Assembly (NCBI GenBank): GCA_022567275.1
Contig: JADFHH010000152.1
Span: forward strand, 1-5,365
Reading direction: 5' to 3'
Origin: Pseudomonadota bacterium
GTDB lineage: Bacteria > Pseudomonadota > Alphaproteobacteria > Rhizobiales > Methyloligellaceae
Length of the DNA: 5,365 nucleotides
The number at the start of each line of letters is the position of its first letter. Within the stretch, counting starts at the first letter, position 1. Positions 1-5,165 of this stretch are shown piece by piece. Below the pieces are notes generated by a model. That model did not search any database. It was not told the origin of the DNA and was given only the letters and a program-made list of their open reading frames with translations. Position numbers and translations under genes: made by a program.

Positions 1-223
1 CCAGCATTGACGCGAACCGGTCGTAGTCTTCCGGGTCCATGGCGTAAGCGCCCATCTGGCTATCGGGGTTTTCGATGCCGGTCCTGATGATCCTTTCCAG
101 CCGCTGGCGCGAGGGGTCATCGAGAGCGCGAAAATAATCTTCATCGAAGTGGCGCGCCATCAGGTTTTCCGGATTGGTTCCTCTTATGGTCCTGATTCTT
201 GCAATCAGCTGCTCGGGCGTCAT
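1..223 (-). CDS. ATP:guanidino phosphotransferase (arginine-kinase-like phosphagen kinase), N-terminal part only
   Basis: Phosphagen kinases reversibly move phosphate between ATP and a guanidino compound, buffering cytosolic ATP. The 74 visible residues match the alpha-helical N-terminal domain of arginine kinases. Residues 17-34 resemble the first helices (NPENLMARHF). Residues 48-60 carry TGIENPDSQMGAY, followed by D63, E65, Y67 and F70. This parallels the ENxDSxxGxYAxDxESYxxF block of Limulus arginine kinase. Its substrate-specificity loop (S63-Y68 there) aligns without gaps to S55-Y60 here, and D54 aligns to D62. A short loop is typical of arginine-specific members. McsB protein-arginine kinases lack this domain, so a true phosphagen kinase is favoured. 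The ATG at 223-221 is the earliest possible start, because an in-frame TGA lies two codons upstream. A weak GGGA (235-238) sits 11 bases before it. The catalytic C-terminal domain lies off the left edge. The gene is divergent from argB. The family call is confident; arginine as substrate is inferred. Confidence 0.85.
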   Translation of the reverse strand, partial: MTPEQLIARIRTIRGTNPENLMARHFDEDYFRALDDPSRQRLERIIRTGIENPDSQMGAYAMDPEDYDRFASML

Positions 224-261
224 GTTTCAATATTTCCCAGATGGCCTTCAAATCCATGGCG

Positions 262-291
262 ATCATACGCAAATTGCGCCGCCGTTGTAAT
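262..291 (-). promoter_or_regulatory. Candidate sigma70-type promoter for the phosphagen kinase gene
   Basis: On the minus strand, a -35-like ATTACA (286-291, 4 of 6 to TTGACA) lies 18 bases from a -10-like TATGAT (262-267, 5 of 6 to TATAAT). Transcription would start near 255, giving a leader of about 30 bases before the ATG at 223. This is pattern matching only; alphaproteobacterial promoters are loose. Confidence 0.4.
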
Positions 292-362
292 GTTTTCCCT
301 CCGCGGCCGTCCACTAGCCTGAATTTGGCGAGTTGGCCCTAACCCTTATTGCAGACTAGAGA

Positions 363-390
363 TTGTCCCCGCCCGTCAGTCCGCTATAAG
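363..390 (+). promoter_or_regulatory. Candidate argB promoter
   Basis: TTGTCC (363-368) and TATAAG (385-390) are separated by 16 bases, with 4 of 6 and 5 of 6 consensus matches. The predicted start is near 397, leaving a short leader of about 17 bases. A likely ribosome site is AAGGGA (398-403), 10 bases before the ATG; GAAGAG (406-411) also exists but is very close to it. A GC-only inverted repeat surrounds the -10. Confidence 0.45.
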
Positions 391-396
391 GGGCGG
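369..396. repeat. Inverted repeat around the argB -10
   Basis: CCGCCC (369-374) and GGGCGG (391-396) are perfect inverted arms separated by 16 bases that include the TATAAG -10. In DNA this could be an operator. As RNA it would be mostly upstream of the predicted start, so an attenuator is unlikely. It may also be chance in GC-rich DNA. Confidence 0.3.
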
Positions 397-413
397 CAAG
401 GGAATGAAGAGCC

Positions 414-1349
414 ATGCCGAAAGACAATTCAAAACCGCCGAAGCCCAAGATCGCGACACCGCCTGAAGCGGCGATTCTGTCCAAGGCGCTGCCCTATATG
501 CAGCGCTATGACGGCGCGACGATAGTGGTGAAATATGGCGGCCACGCCATGGGCGACCCGGACCTGGCGACAAGTTTCGCGCGCGATATCGTGCTGTTGA
601 AGCAGGCGGGGGTAAACCCGGTGGTGGTTCATGGCGGCGGGCCGCAGATCGGCGCGCTGCTGGAGAAACTGGGCATCAAGTCGCAGTTCAAGGGCGGCTT
701 GCGCGTCACCGACCAGGACACCATGGACGTGGTCGAGATGGTGCTGGCCGGCTCGATCAACAAGAAGATCGTTTGCGCCATCAACAAACAGGGCGGCAAG
801 GCGGTTGGTATTTCGGGCAAGGACGCCAATCTGATGACCGTGCGCAAGCTGGAAAAGCAGATTGCCGATCCGGATTCCAATCTGATGAAAATAGTCGATC
901 TGGGTTTTGTCGGCGAGCCCACGAAAGTCGACCCGCATATCATCGAGGTGATGATCGAATCCGACCTCATCCCGGTTATCGCCCCGCTCGGCGTCTCCCG
1001 CGAGGGGCACACCTACAATATCAATGCCGACACATTTGCCGGCGAACTCGCCGTAAAGATGCTTGCCAACCGATTGCTGCTGCTCACCGATGTGGAAGGA
1101 GTGCTCGACGCAAAGGGCAACTTGATCCAGCGGCTGACGATCGAGGACGCGCGCGCGCTGATCGAGGACGGGACGATCAAGGGCGGCATGATCCCGAAAA
1201 TCGAGAGCTGCATTTCGGTGGTGCAGAATGGCGTGGAAGGCGTGGTCATCATCAATGGCCTGCAACCCCATGCGGTTCTGCTGGAGCTTTTCACCGACCA
1301 TGGTGCTGGCACGCTGCTCAGCCTGGGCCGCGCGACGCCTGAGAAGTGA
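414..1349 (+). CDS. argB: Acetylglutamate kinase (N-acetyl-L-glutamate 5-phosphotransferase)
   Basis: Cytosolic enzyme of the amino acid kinase family that phosphorylates N-acetyl-L-glutamate with ATP, the second step of arginine synthesis. The 311 residues are near the family's usual length. Visible motifs are the phosphate-binding VVKYGGHAMGD (38-48, with K40), the substrate loop VVHGGGPQIG (71-80), GLRVTDQDTMDVVEMVLAG (95-113), GISGKDANL (132-140), YNINADTFAGELA (201-213), LLLLTDVEGVL (221-231) and GGMIPKIES (257-265, with K262). The N-terminal extension (LSKALPYMQRYDG, 22-34) and the C-terminal ELFTDHGAGTLL (291-302) match the arginine-inhibitable hexameric type, so feedback inhibition by arginine is expected; that is inference from family knowledge. 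The ATG at 414 suits the N-terminal helix; the ATG at 404 is out of frame. The stop codon overlaps the start of the HAD gene, suggesting cotranscription. Confidence 0.97.
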   Translation: MPKDNSKPPKPKIATPPEAAILSKALPYMQRYDGATIVVKYGGHAMGDPDLATSFARDIVLLKQAGVNPVVVHGGGPQIGALLEKLGIKSQFKGGLRVTDQDTMDVVEMVLAGSINKKIVCAINKQGGKAVGISGKDANLMTVRKLEKQIADPDSNLMKIVDLGFVGEPTKVDPHIIEVMIESDLIPVIAPLGVSREGHTYNINADTFAGELAVKMLANRLLLLTDVEGVLDAKGNLIQRLTIEDARALIEDGTIKGGMIPKIESCISVVQNGVEGVVIINGLQPHAVLLELFTDHGAGTLLSLGRATPEK

Positions 1350-2038
1350 AACGTTTTTCTCACACCCGCGCCTGGGTCTTCGATCTGGACAACACGCTCT
1401 ACCCGGCCTCGTGCAACCTGTTCGCGCAGATTGACCAGCGCATGGGTGCGTTCATCGCCGAGCATCTGAAGTTGCCATTGGACGCGGCGCGAAAACTTCA
1501 GAAAAGCTATTACCGCGAATATGGTACGACGCTGTCGGGGCTGATGGCCGTGCACGGGCTCGAACCAAAAATGTTCCTCGACTATGTGCACGACATCGAC
1601 GTGTCGATCGTGCCCCGCTCTCCAGCGCTGGCGGCGGCGCTCAAAGCCTTGCCGGGGAAGAAATACATCTTCACCAACGGCTCGCGCGCGCATGCGGAGA
1701 ATGTCGCTGGCCAGCTCGGCGTGCTCGATGCGTTTGACGGCGTATTCGACATCGGCGATTGCGGCTTCGTGCCGAAGCCCGACCCTTCAGCCTATGACGC
1801 GTTCCTCAAGGCCCATAATGTGGCCGCGCGCGAGGCGGCCATGTTCGAGGACATGCCGCATAATTTGCAAGTCCCGCACGCGCTTGGCATGGTCACCGTG
1901 CTGGTGCATTCGGACACTTACGACCACCCCATCCAGCGTGAGATCAAGCAGTGGGTTGAGCCGCCGGAACATGTGCATCACATGACGGACGATTTGCCCG
2001 GGTTTCTACAAGACCTGCACCACACATTGACAACTTAA
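1346..2038 (+). CDS. HAD-superfamily hydrolase, pyrimidine 5'-nucleotidase-like
   Basis: A 230-residue cytosolic phosphohydrolase of the HAD class IA group, close to the subfamily annotated as pyrimidine 5'-nucleotidase (SDT1-like). Motif I is FDLDNTLYP (12-20), with the nucleophile D13 and general acid D15. Motif II is FTNGS (109-113, T110). The motif III lysine is in PKPDPSAY (143-150, K144). Motif IV is MFEDMPHNL (166-174, E168/D169). Residues 21-100 form the helical cap that sets the substrate. The start is GTG at 1346, overlapping the argB stop as GTGA; this places D13 correctly and implies translational coupling to argB. The tail is histidine-rich (210-226). Family membership and catalytic residues are clear. 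The actual substrate (UMP/CMP, a modified nucleotide, or another phosphorylated metabolite) cannot be told from sequence, and no direct role in arginine synthesis is shown. Confidence 0.93.
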   Translation: MKRFSHTRAWVFDLDNTLYPASCNLFAQIDQRMGAFIAEHLKLPLDAARKLQKSYYREYGTTLSGLMAVHGLEPKMFLDYVHDIDVSIVPRSPALAAALKALPGKKYIFTNGSRAHAENVAGQLGVLDAFDGVFDIGDCGFVPKPDPSAYDAFLKAHNVAAREAAMFEDMPHNLQVPHALGMVTVLVHSDTYDHPIQREIKQWVEPPEHVHHMTDDLPGFLQDLHHTLTT

Positions 2039-2058
2039 CCGCGCCAATCGCAGATAGG
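2027..2058 (+). promoter_or_regulatory. Possible dapD promoter overlapping the HAD stop codon
   Basis: A perfect TTGACA (2027-2032) forms part of the last codons of the HAD gene. The best -10-like match is GATAGG (2053-2058), at a long 20-base spacing and with only 3 of 6 matches. The 72-base gap before dapD would allow a separate promoter, but readthrough from argB-HAD is equally possible. Confidence 0.25.
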
Positions 2059-2110
2059 CGGCCAACATTCCAACCTCAGTCAAGAACCTGACCCGGGGCC
2101 GCATCAAGCC

Positions 2111-2953
2111 ATGTCACACGACGATCTGAAAAAAACCATCGACGAAGCCTTCGAGCGCGGTGGCGAATTTGACGCCAGCGCGAAGGGCGAAGTGCGCGAT
2201 GCGGTGGAGGCCGCGCTTGAGCTGCTCGATTCCGGCAAAGCCCGTGTCGCGGAAAAACAAGGCGATGACTGGATTGTCAATCAGTGGCTGAAAAAGGCCG
2301 TGCTGCTGTCATTCCGGCTCACCCCGGCCGAAATAATCAGCGGCGGGCCTGGCGGGGCAAGCTGGTGGGACAAGCTGCCGTCGAAATTCTCCGGCTGGGA
2401 CGCGGCGCGCTTCGAGGAGGCGGGCTTCCGCGCGGTCCCGAACTGCATCGTGCGCCGCTCCGCCTATATCGCGCCGAACGTGATCCTGATGCCGAGCTTC
2501 GTTAATCTGGGTGCTTACGTCGACAGCGGCACCATGGTCGACACCTGGGTGACCGTCGGCTCCTGCGCGCAGATTGGCAAAAATGTTCATCTCTCGGGCG
2601 GTGTGGGCATCGGCGGCGTGCTGGAGCCGTTGCAGGCCGGGCCCGTCATCATCGAGGACAATTGTTTTATCGGCGCACGCTCGGAAATCGTCGAAGGCGT
2701 TGTCGTTGGCGAGGGGTCCGTTATATCCATGGGCGTCTTCATCACTCGCTCGACAAAGATCATCGACCGTGCGACCGGCGAGATTCATATGGGCAGGGTT
2801 CCGCCCTATTCGGTGGTCGTGTCTGGTTCGTTGCCCGGCAAGCCGCTGCCGGACGGGACGCCCGGACCGTCGCTCTATTGCGCTGTGATTATCAAAACGG
2901 TGGATGAGAAGACGCGCTCCAAGACTTCGCTCAACGAGCTGTTGCGAGATTAG
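2111..2953 (+). CDS. dapD: 2,3,4,5-tetrahydropyridine-2,6-dicarboxylate N-succinyltransferase
   Basis: Transfers succinyl from succinyl-CoA to tetrahydrodipicolinate in the succinylase branch of the diaminopimelate/lysine pathway, supplying meso-DAP for peptidoglycan. The 280 residues match the usual full length. Residues 1-108 are the helical N-terminal domain, including WIVNQWLKKAVLLSFRL (54-70). From about 109 to 240 come hexapeptide repeats of the left-handed beta-helix, with diagnostic blocks RRSAYIAPNVILMPSFVNLG (115-134), AYVDSGTMVDTW (135-146), GSCAQIGKNVHLSGGVGIGG (150-169), LEPLQAGP (171-178) and EDNCFIGARSEIVEG (182-196). The C-terminal PGKPLPDGTPGPSLYCAVIIK (positions 242-262) helps form the CoA-binding end. 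Such enzymes are trimers. The start at 2111 fits homologs, but no good Shine-Dalgarno precedes it. dapE, often found just downstream in relatives, is absent; the converging prs follows instead. Confidence 0.97.
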   Translation: MSHDDLKKTIDEAFERGGEFDASAKGEVRDAVEAALELLDSGKARVAEKQGDDWIVNQWLKKAVLLSFRLTPAEIISGGPGGASWWDKLPSKFSGWDAARFEEAGFRAVPNCIVRRSAYIAPNVILMPSFVNLGAYVDSGTMVDTWVTVGSCAQIGKNVHLSGGVGIGGVLEPLQAGPVIIEDNCFIGARSEIVEGVVVGEGSVISMGVFITRSTKIIDRATGEIHMGRVPPYSVVVSGSLPGKPLPDGTPGPSLYCAVIIKTVDEKTRSKTSLNELLRD

Positions 2954-2987
2954 GTCTTTGCCAGCTCAATTGAACAAACTGGAGACC
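2953..2987. terminator. Bulged hairpin at the dapD/prs convergent junction, possible two-way terminator
   Basis: GGTCT (2953-2957) and CCAG (2961-2964) pair with CTGG (2979-2982) and AGACC (2983-2987). This gives nine base pairs interrupted by a three-base bulge (TTG). The loop holds the palindrome TCAATTGA (2966-2973), which contains the prs stop codon. Neither side has a proper U tract, so it is not a canonical intrinsic terminator. Its position, between genes only 12 bases apart, suggests it may limit readthrough in both directions. Confidence 0.35.
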
Positions 2988-3898
2988 GATTTCTCGGCAG
3001 AGGTGCGGGCGATGGCTTCGCCGAGCAGGGGAGCGATGGAGAGCAGGCGGATATTCTTCGCCGCCCGAACCTCTTCGGTGGGCAGGATGGAGTCTGTAAT
3101 AACCAGCGTTTTTAACTCCGATGCGGCGATGCGCGCGACAGCACCCCCCGAGAGCACCCCGTGAGAGATATAGGCGCTGACTTCGCTGGCGCCCTGTTCG
3201 AGCAGCGCCTCGGCGGCATTGCACAGGGTGCCGCCGGAATCGACCAGATCGTCCACCAGAATGCAGGCCTGGCCCCTGACCTTGCCGATGACATTCATGA
3301 CTTCCGATTCACCGGCGCTTTCACGGCGCTTGTCGATGATGGCCAGCGGCGCGCCGATGCGTTTCGCCAATCCGCGCGCGCGTACGACGCCGCCCACATC
3401 GGGGGAGACCACCATCACCTTGCCGGGTTCAAAATTTTCCTTGATGTCGGCGATTTTTACCGGCGCGGCGTAGAGATTGTCGGTCGGGATGTCGAAAAAC
3501 CCCTGGATTTGCCCGGCATGCAAATCAACGGTCAGCACCCTGTCCGCGCCCGCGCGCGTGATGAGATTGGCGACCAGTTTTGCGGATATGGGCGTGCGCG
3601 GGCCGACTTTCCGGTCCTGCCGGGCATAACCGAAATAGGGGATGACCGCGGTGATGCGGCGTGCCGAGGCCCGGCGCAGGGCATCGATCATAATAAGCAA
3701 TTCCATCAGATGGTCGTTGGCCGGATAGGAAGTGGATTGCAGGACGAACACGTCCTCGCCGCGCACATTCTCTAAAATCTCGACAAATATTTCCATATCC
3801 GCGAAGCGGCGCACGGAACATTTCGTCAAAGGGAGATCGAGATATGCGGCAATCGCCTCCGCGAGAGGAAGATTAGAGTTGCCCGCGACCAGTTTCAT
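2966..3898 (-). CDS. prs: Ribose-phosphate pyrophosphokinase (PRPP synthetase)
   Basis: Makes 5-phosphoribosyl-1-diphosphate from ribose 5-phosphate and ATP in the cytosol, feeding purine, pyrimidine, NAD, histidine and tryptophan synthesis. The 310 residues are the standard class I length. Motifs in order: FADMEIFVEI (32-41), in place of the FxDGE seen in E. coli; ENVRGEDVFVLQST (43-56); VIPYFGYARQDRK (85-97, ATP-binding region); RVLTVDLHAGQIQGFFD (120-136, catalytic H127); VVSPDVGGVVRAR (163-175); IIDKRR (187-192); and the PRPP-binding loop ILVDDLVDSGGTL (213-225). The C-terminus LLGEAIARTSAEKSVSSLFN closes the allosteric half. The ATG at 3898 follows a good GGGGAG ribosome site. It lies last in a minus-strand series after pgeF and a lipoprotein gene, with its own candidate promoter, and converges on dapD with a 12-base gap. 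Confidence 0.98.
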   Translation of the reverse strand: MKLVAGNSNLPLAEAIAAYLDLPLTKCSVRRFADMEIFVEILENVRGEDVFVLQSTSYPANDHLMELLIMIDALRRASARRITAVIPYFGYARQDRKVGPRTPISAKLVANLITRAGADRVLTVDLHAGQIQGFFDIPTDNLYAAPVKIADIKENFEPGKVMVVSPDVGGVVRARGLAKRIGAPLAIIDKRRESAGESEVMNVIGKVRGQACILVDDLVDSGGTLCNAAEALLEQGASEVSAYISHGVLSGGAVARIAASELKTLVITDSILPTEEVRAAKNIRLLSIAPLLGEAIARTSAEKSVSSLFN

Positions 3899-3904
3899 GC
3901 CCCG

Positions 3905-3910
3905 CTCCCC
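3905..3910 (-). promoter_or_regulatory. Ribosome binding site of prs
   Basis: On the minus strand GGGGAG lies 6 bases before the ATG at 3898. It is the clearest Shine-Dalgarno in the window and fixes the prs start. Confidence 0.7.
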
Positions 3911-3932
3911 AGCTCGGCAAGAAGATTATCCG

Positions 3933-3951
3933 CGACGCCAGGAGTGCGTCG
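3933..3951 (-). other. Small stem-loop in the prs leader
   Basis: CGACGC (3933-3938) pairs with GCGTCG (3946-3951) around a seven-base loop. It would lie in the predicted prs leader, about 20 bases upstream of the ribosome site. No U run follows it, so it is not a terminator. A regulatory role is possible but unsupported. Confidence 0.25.
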
Positions 3952-3962
3952 GCTGTTCATGC

Positions 3963-3972
3963 AAGGGCCCTT
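3963..3972. repeat. Ten-base perfect palindrome at the predicted prs start point
   Basis: AAGGGCCCTT is self-complementary and overlaps the end of the candidate -10 and the expected transcription start. It could be a protein-binding site, or chance. Confidence 0.3.
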
Positions 3973-3999
3973 TGTAGCAATGCCCCATGGGCATGTAAA
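3971..3999 (-). promoter_or_regulatory. Candidate prs promoter
   Basis: On the minus strand TTTACA (3994-3999, 5 of 6 to TTGACA) is 17 bases from TACAAA (3971-3976, 4 of 6 to TATAAT). Transcription would start near 3964, giving a leader of roughly 65 bases. It sits in the 121-base gap after the lipoprotein stop codon, so prs can probably be transcribed independently of the upstream genes. Confidence 0.5.
3980..3994. repeat. Inverted repeat inside the prs promoter spacer
   Basis: ATGCCC (3980-3985) and GGGCAT (3989-3994) are perfect inverted arms around CAT. The repeat lies almost wholly between the -35 and -10 of the candidate prs promoter, where a bound repressor or MerR-type activator would act. 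No known consensus was recognised. Confidence 0.35.
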
Positions 4000-4019
4000 C
4001 CGGCCCTGGCCCGCACGGA

Positions 4020-4988
4020 TCAGCTTTTGCCCTTGGCGATCATTTTTATGATTTCGGTTGCGGCAGCGTTGCCGGCAGAGAGTGCGACCGCCCCCCAGGA
4101 GCGGTCCAGTGAGCCCTTCGGCACCTCACTTTTCTGCTCCACGGTCCCCAGATGGTCGCCCGTTGAACTGAGCAATTGCCAATCGATTCTGACACTCTGC
4201 GTCTTGGCGGTTTTTCCCTTCCCCATGGTCACTTTGCCGTTGATCTTATAAATATTGCTGCCGCTGTTGCGGGCAATATGTATGCCTTTGAACGCCAGCT
4301 GTCTGCGGATGGCATTGGCCAGGGTTGTCCGGCCATCGCCGGGCGCTCCGCTTACTGGCGACACAAGTATCGCGATACGTTTCTTGCCCGTGCCGGTTGA
4401 CGCGGTACGGCTTGAGCTTCTGGCTGGCGGATGTTGCGCGGCAGGGGTGCTTCGAGCGGCAGGAGTAGCAGCAGCGGCGCCTTGCTTTGGCAGCCATACG
4501 GCAAGATCCTCCGCGGTCTTCGCGGCGATCTTCTGCAAGGCGGCATTATTGATTGAGCTCCAGGGCTTCGCACCGGTCTTGGCCGGAACGGCTTCCTCGC
4601 CGAGGATGCGGTGGACGCGGTTGCCTGATTTGTCTCTCACATCCCAGATGAAGGAGAATTTTTCACTTTTCGCCTCGTTCGACTGGGCGAGAAATCCTTG
4701 CACCGTGTAGGTGGCGGTTTTATCTATGTCCGCGACGACGGTAATTTTTTTCTGTTGCACGGCGGCAACGAGCTGTCCATTCAGATATTTGCCAATTGCC
4801 GCCGGCGGGCCAATGATGGGGGCAAAGGCAATCGAAGGCACATTACTGGAAGTCGCGCCCTCGCCGGAACCGCCGAATACACCACCCAGCGAACCGCCCG
4901 AACAGCCCGCAAGGCTCACCGCCAGCCCCGACAACAGAGCCAGCACAGCCAGCCAGATATTGATGCGCCCCGCTACAGCACTTCGCAT
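4020..4988 (-). CDS. Putative lipoprotein with two tandem related domains, function unknown
   Basis: Residues 1-29 form a lipoprotein signal peptide: short basic n-region, hydrophobic IWLAVLALLSGLAVSL, and lipobox LAGC with lipidated C29. The SGGS after it predicts outer-membrane sorting. A Gly/Ser tether leads to domain 1 (about 52-166). Next come an Ala/Pro/Ser/Thr-rich linker (about 167-203) and domain 2 (about 204-317). The two domains look like copies: each opens with a hydrophobic strand (SIAFAPIIGPP / RIAILVSPVSGAP), then a helix, a Y-x-[VI]-x-G strand (YTVQG / YKING), a W-containing strand (FIWDV / RIDWQL) with an SGN or TGD turn, an E-x-x-VP strand, and W...A-rich helix. The order resembles small CsgG/LpoB- or TolB-N-like periplasmic folds; that is a guess. 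The ATG at 4988 gives a normal signal length. An ATG at 5012 (possible GGAG or AAGAG site) and a TTG at 5048 would add 8 or 20 residues. No named family was recognised. Confidence 0.8.
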   Translation of the reverse strand: MRSAVAGRINIWLAVLALLSGLAVSLAGCSGGSLGGVFGGSGEGATSSNVPSIAFAPIIGPPAAIGKYLNGQLVAAVQQKKITVVADIDKTATYTVQGFLAQSNEAKSEKFSFIWDVRDKSGNRVHRILGEEAVPAKTGAKPWSSINNAALQKIAAKTAEDLAVWLPKQGAAAATPAARSTPAAQHPPARSSSRTASTGTGKKRIAILVSPVSGAPGDGRTTLANAIRRQLAFKGIHIARNSGSNIYKINGKVTMGKGKTAKTQSVRIDWQLLSSTGDHLGTVEQKSEVPKGSLDRSWGAVALSAGNAAATEIIKMIAKGKS

Positions 4989-5013
4989 GCTCAACACTCG
5001 TTCGCGCTCCATA

Positions 5014-5165
5014 TCACTCTTATGCTCCAGGATATACCAATAATTCAAGGGTTTGGCTGGATCCTGTTCACCTCACAGCTTCGATTTGTACAGCGTCTGG
5101 GCCAAACCGTCCAGCCGTTGCGGTGAGCGGTTTTTTCTCAAAACCATTTCGGTCATGACACAATA
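5014..5165. other. Gap between pgeF and the lipoprotein gene
   Basis: The only contents seen are a 27-codon minus-strand ORF (5156-5073) with no clear ribosome site, the weak promoter candidate above, and a perfect stem GGTTTT/AAAACC (5129-5134 with 5140-5145) around a five-base loop. That stem has no U tract on the minus strand, so it is not a convincing terminator for pgeF. Confidence 0.4.
5085..5113 (-). promoter_or_regulatory. Possible promoter of the lipoprotein gene
   Basis: On the minus strand TGGACG (5108-5113, 4 of 6) is 17 bases from TACAAA (5085-5090, 4 of 6). The predicted start near 5078 would leave a leader of 65-90 bases, depending on which lipoprotein start is used. The match is modest, and readthrough from pgeF is an alternative. 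Confidence 0.25.

Noticed and set aside
1..223. McsB-type protein-arginine kinase as identity of the left-edge gene
   Set aside because: McsB proteins lack the N-terminal helical domain with the ENPDS/GxYA signature seen here.
376..573. 65-codon minus-strand open frame over the argB start
   Set aside because: Pro/Arg/Ser-rich shadow covering the argB promoter and start; no ribosome site or resemblance.
429..1301. 290-codon open frame on the minus strand opposite argB
   Set aside because: It lies wholly inside the clearly recognisable argB gene. It encodes a His/Asp/Arg-rich product typical of the complement of GC-rich coding DNA, with no family resemblance.
773..1342. 189-codon plus-strand open frame within argB
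   Set aside because: Out-of-frame shadow, Arg/Gly-rich with no motifs. argB is intact, so there is no frameshift to explain it.
1013..1693. 226-codon minus-strand open frame across the argB/HAD junction
   Set aside because: It spans two well-supported genes on the other strand and has no recognisable motif.
3161..3775. 204-codon plus-strand open frame opposite prs
   Set aside because: Complement shadow of prs, which is full length with all motifs in frame.
4988..5048. TTG start at 5048 for the lipoprotein
   Set aside because: It would give a 49-residue signal region with acidic residues near the N-terminus and no ribosome site. The ATG at 4988 gives a normal 29-residue signal; the ATG at 5012 remains possible.
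5129..5145. GGTTTT/AAAACC stem as a terminator
   Set aside because: All genes here run on the minus strand, where no U run follows the stem. On the plus strand no gene upstream needs it.
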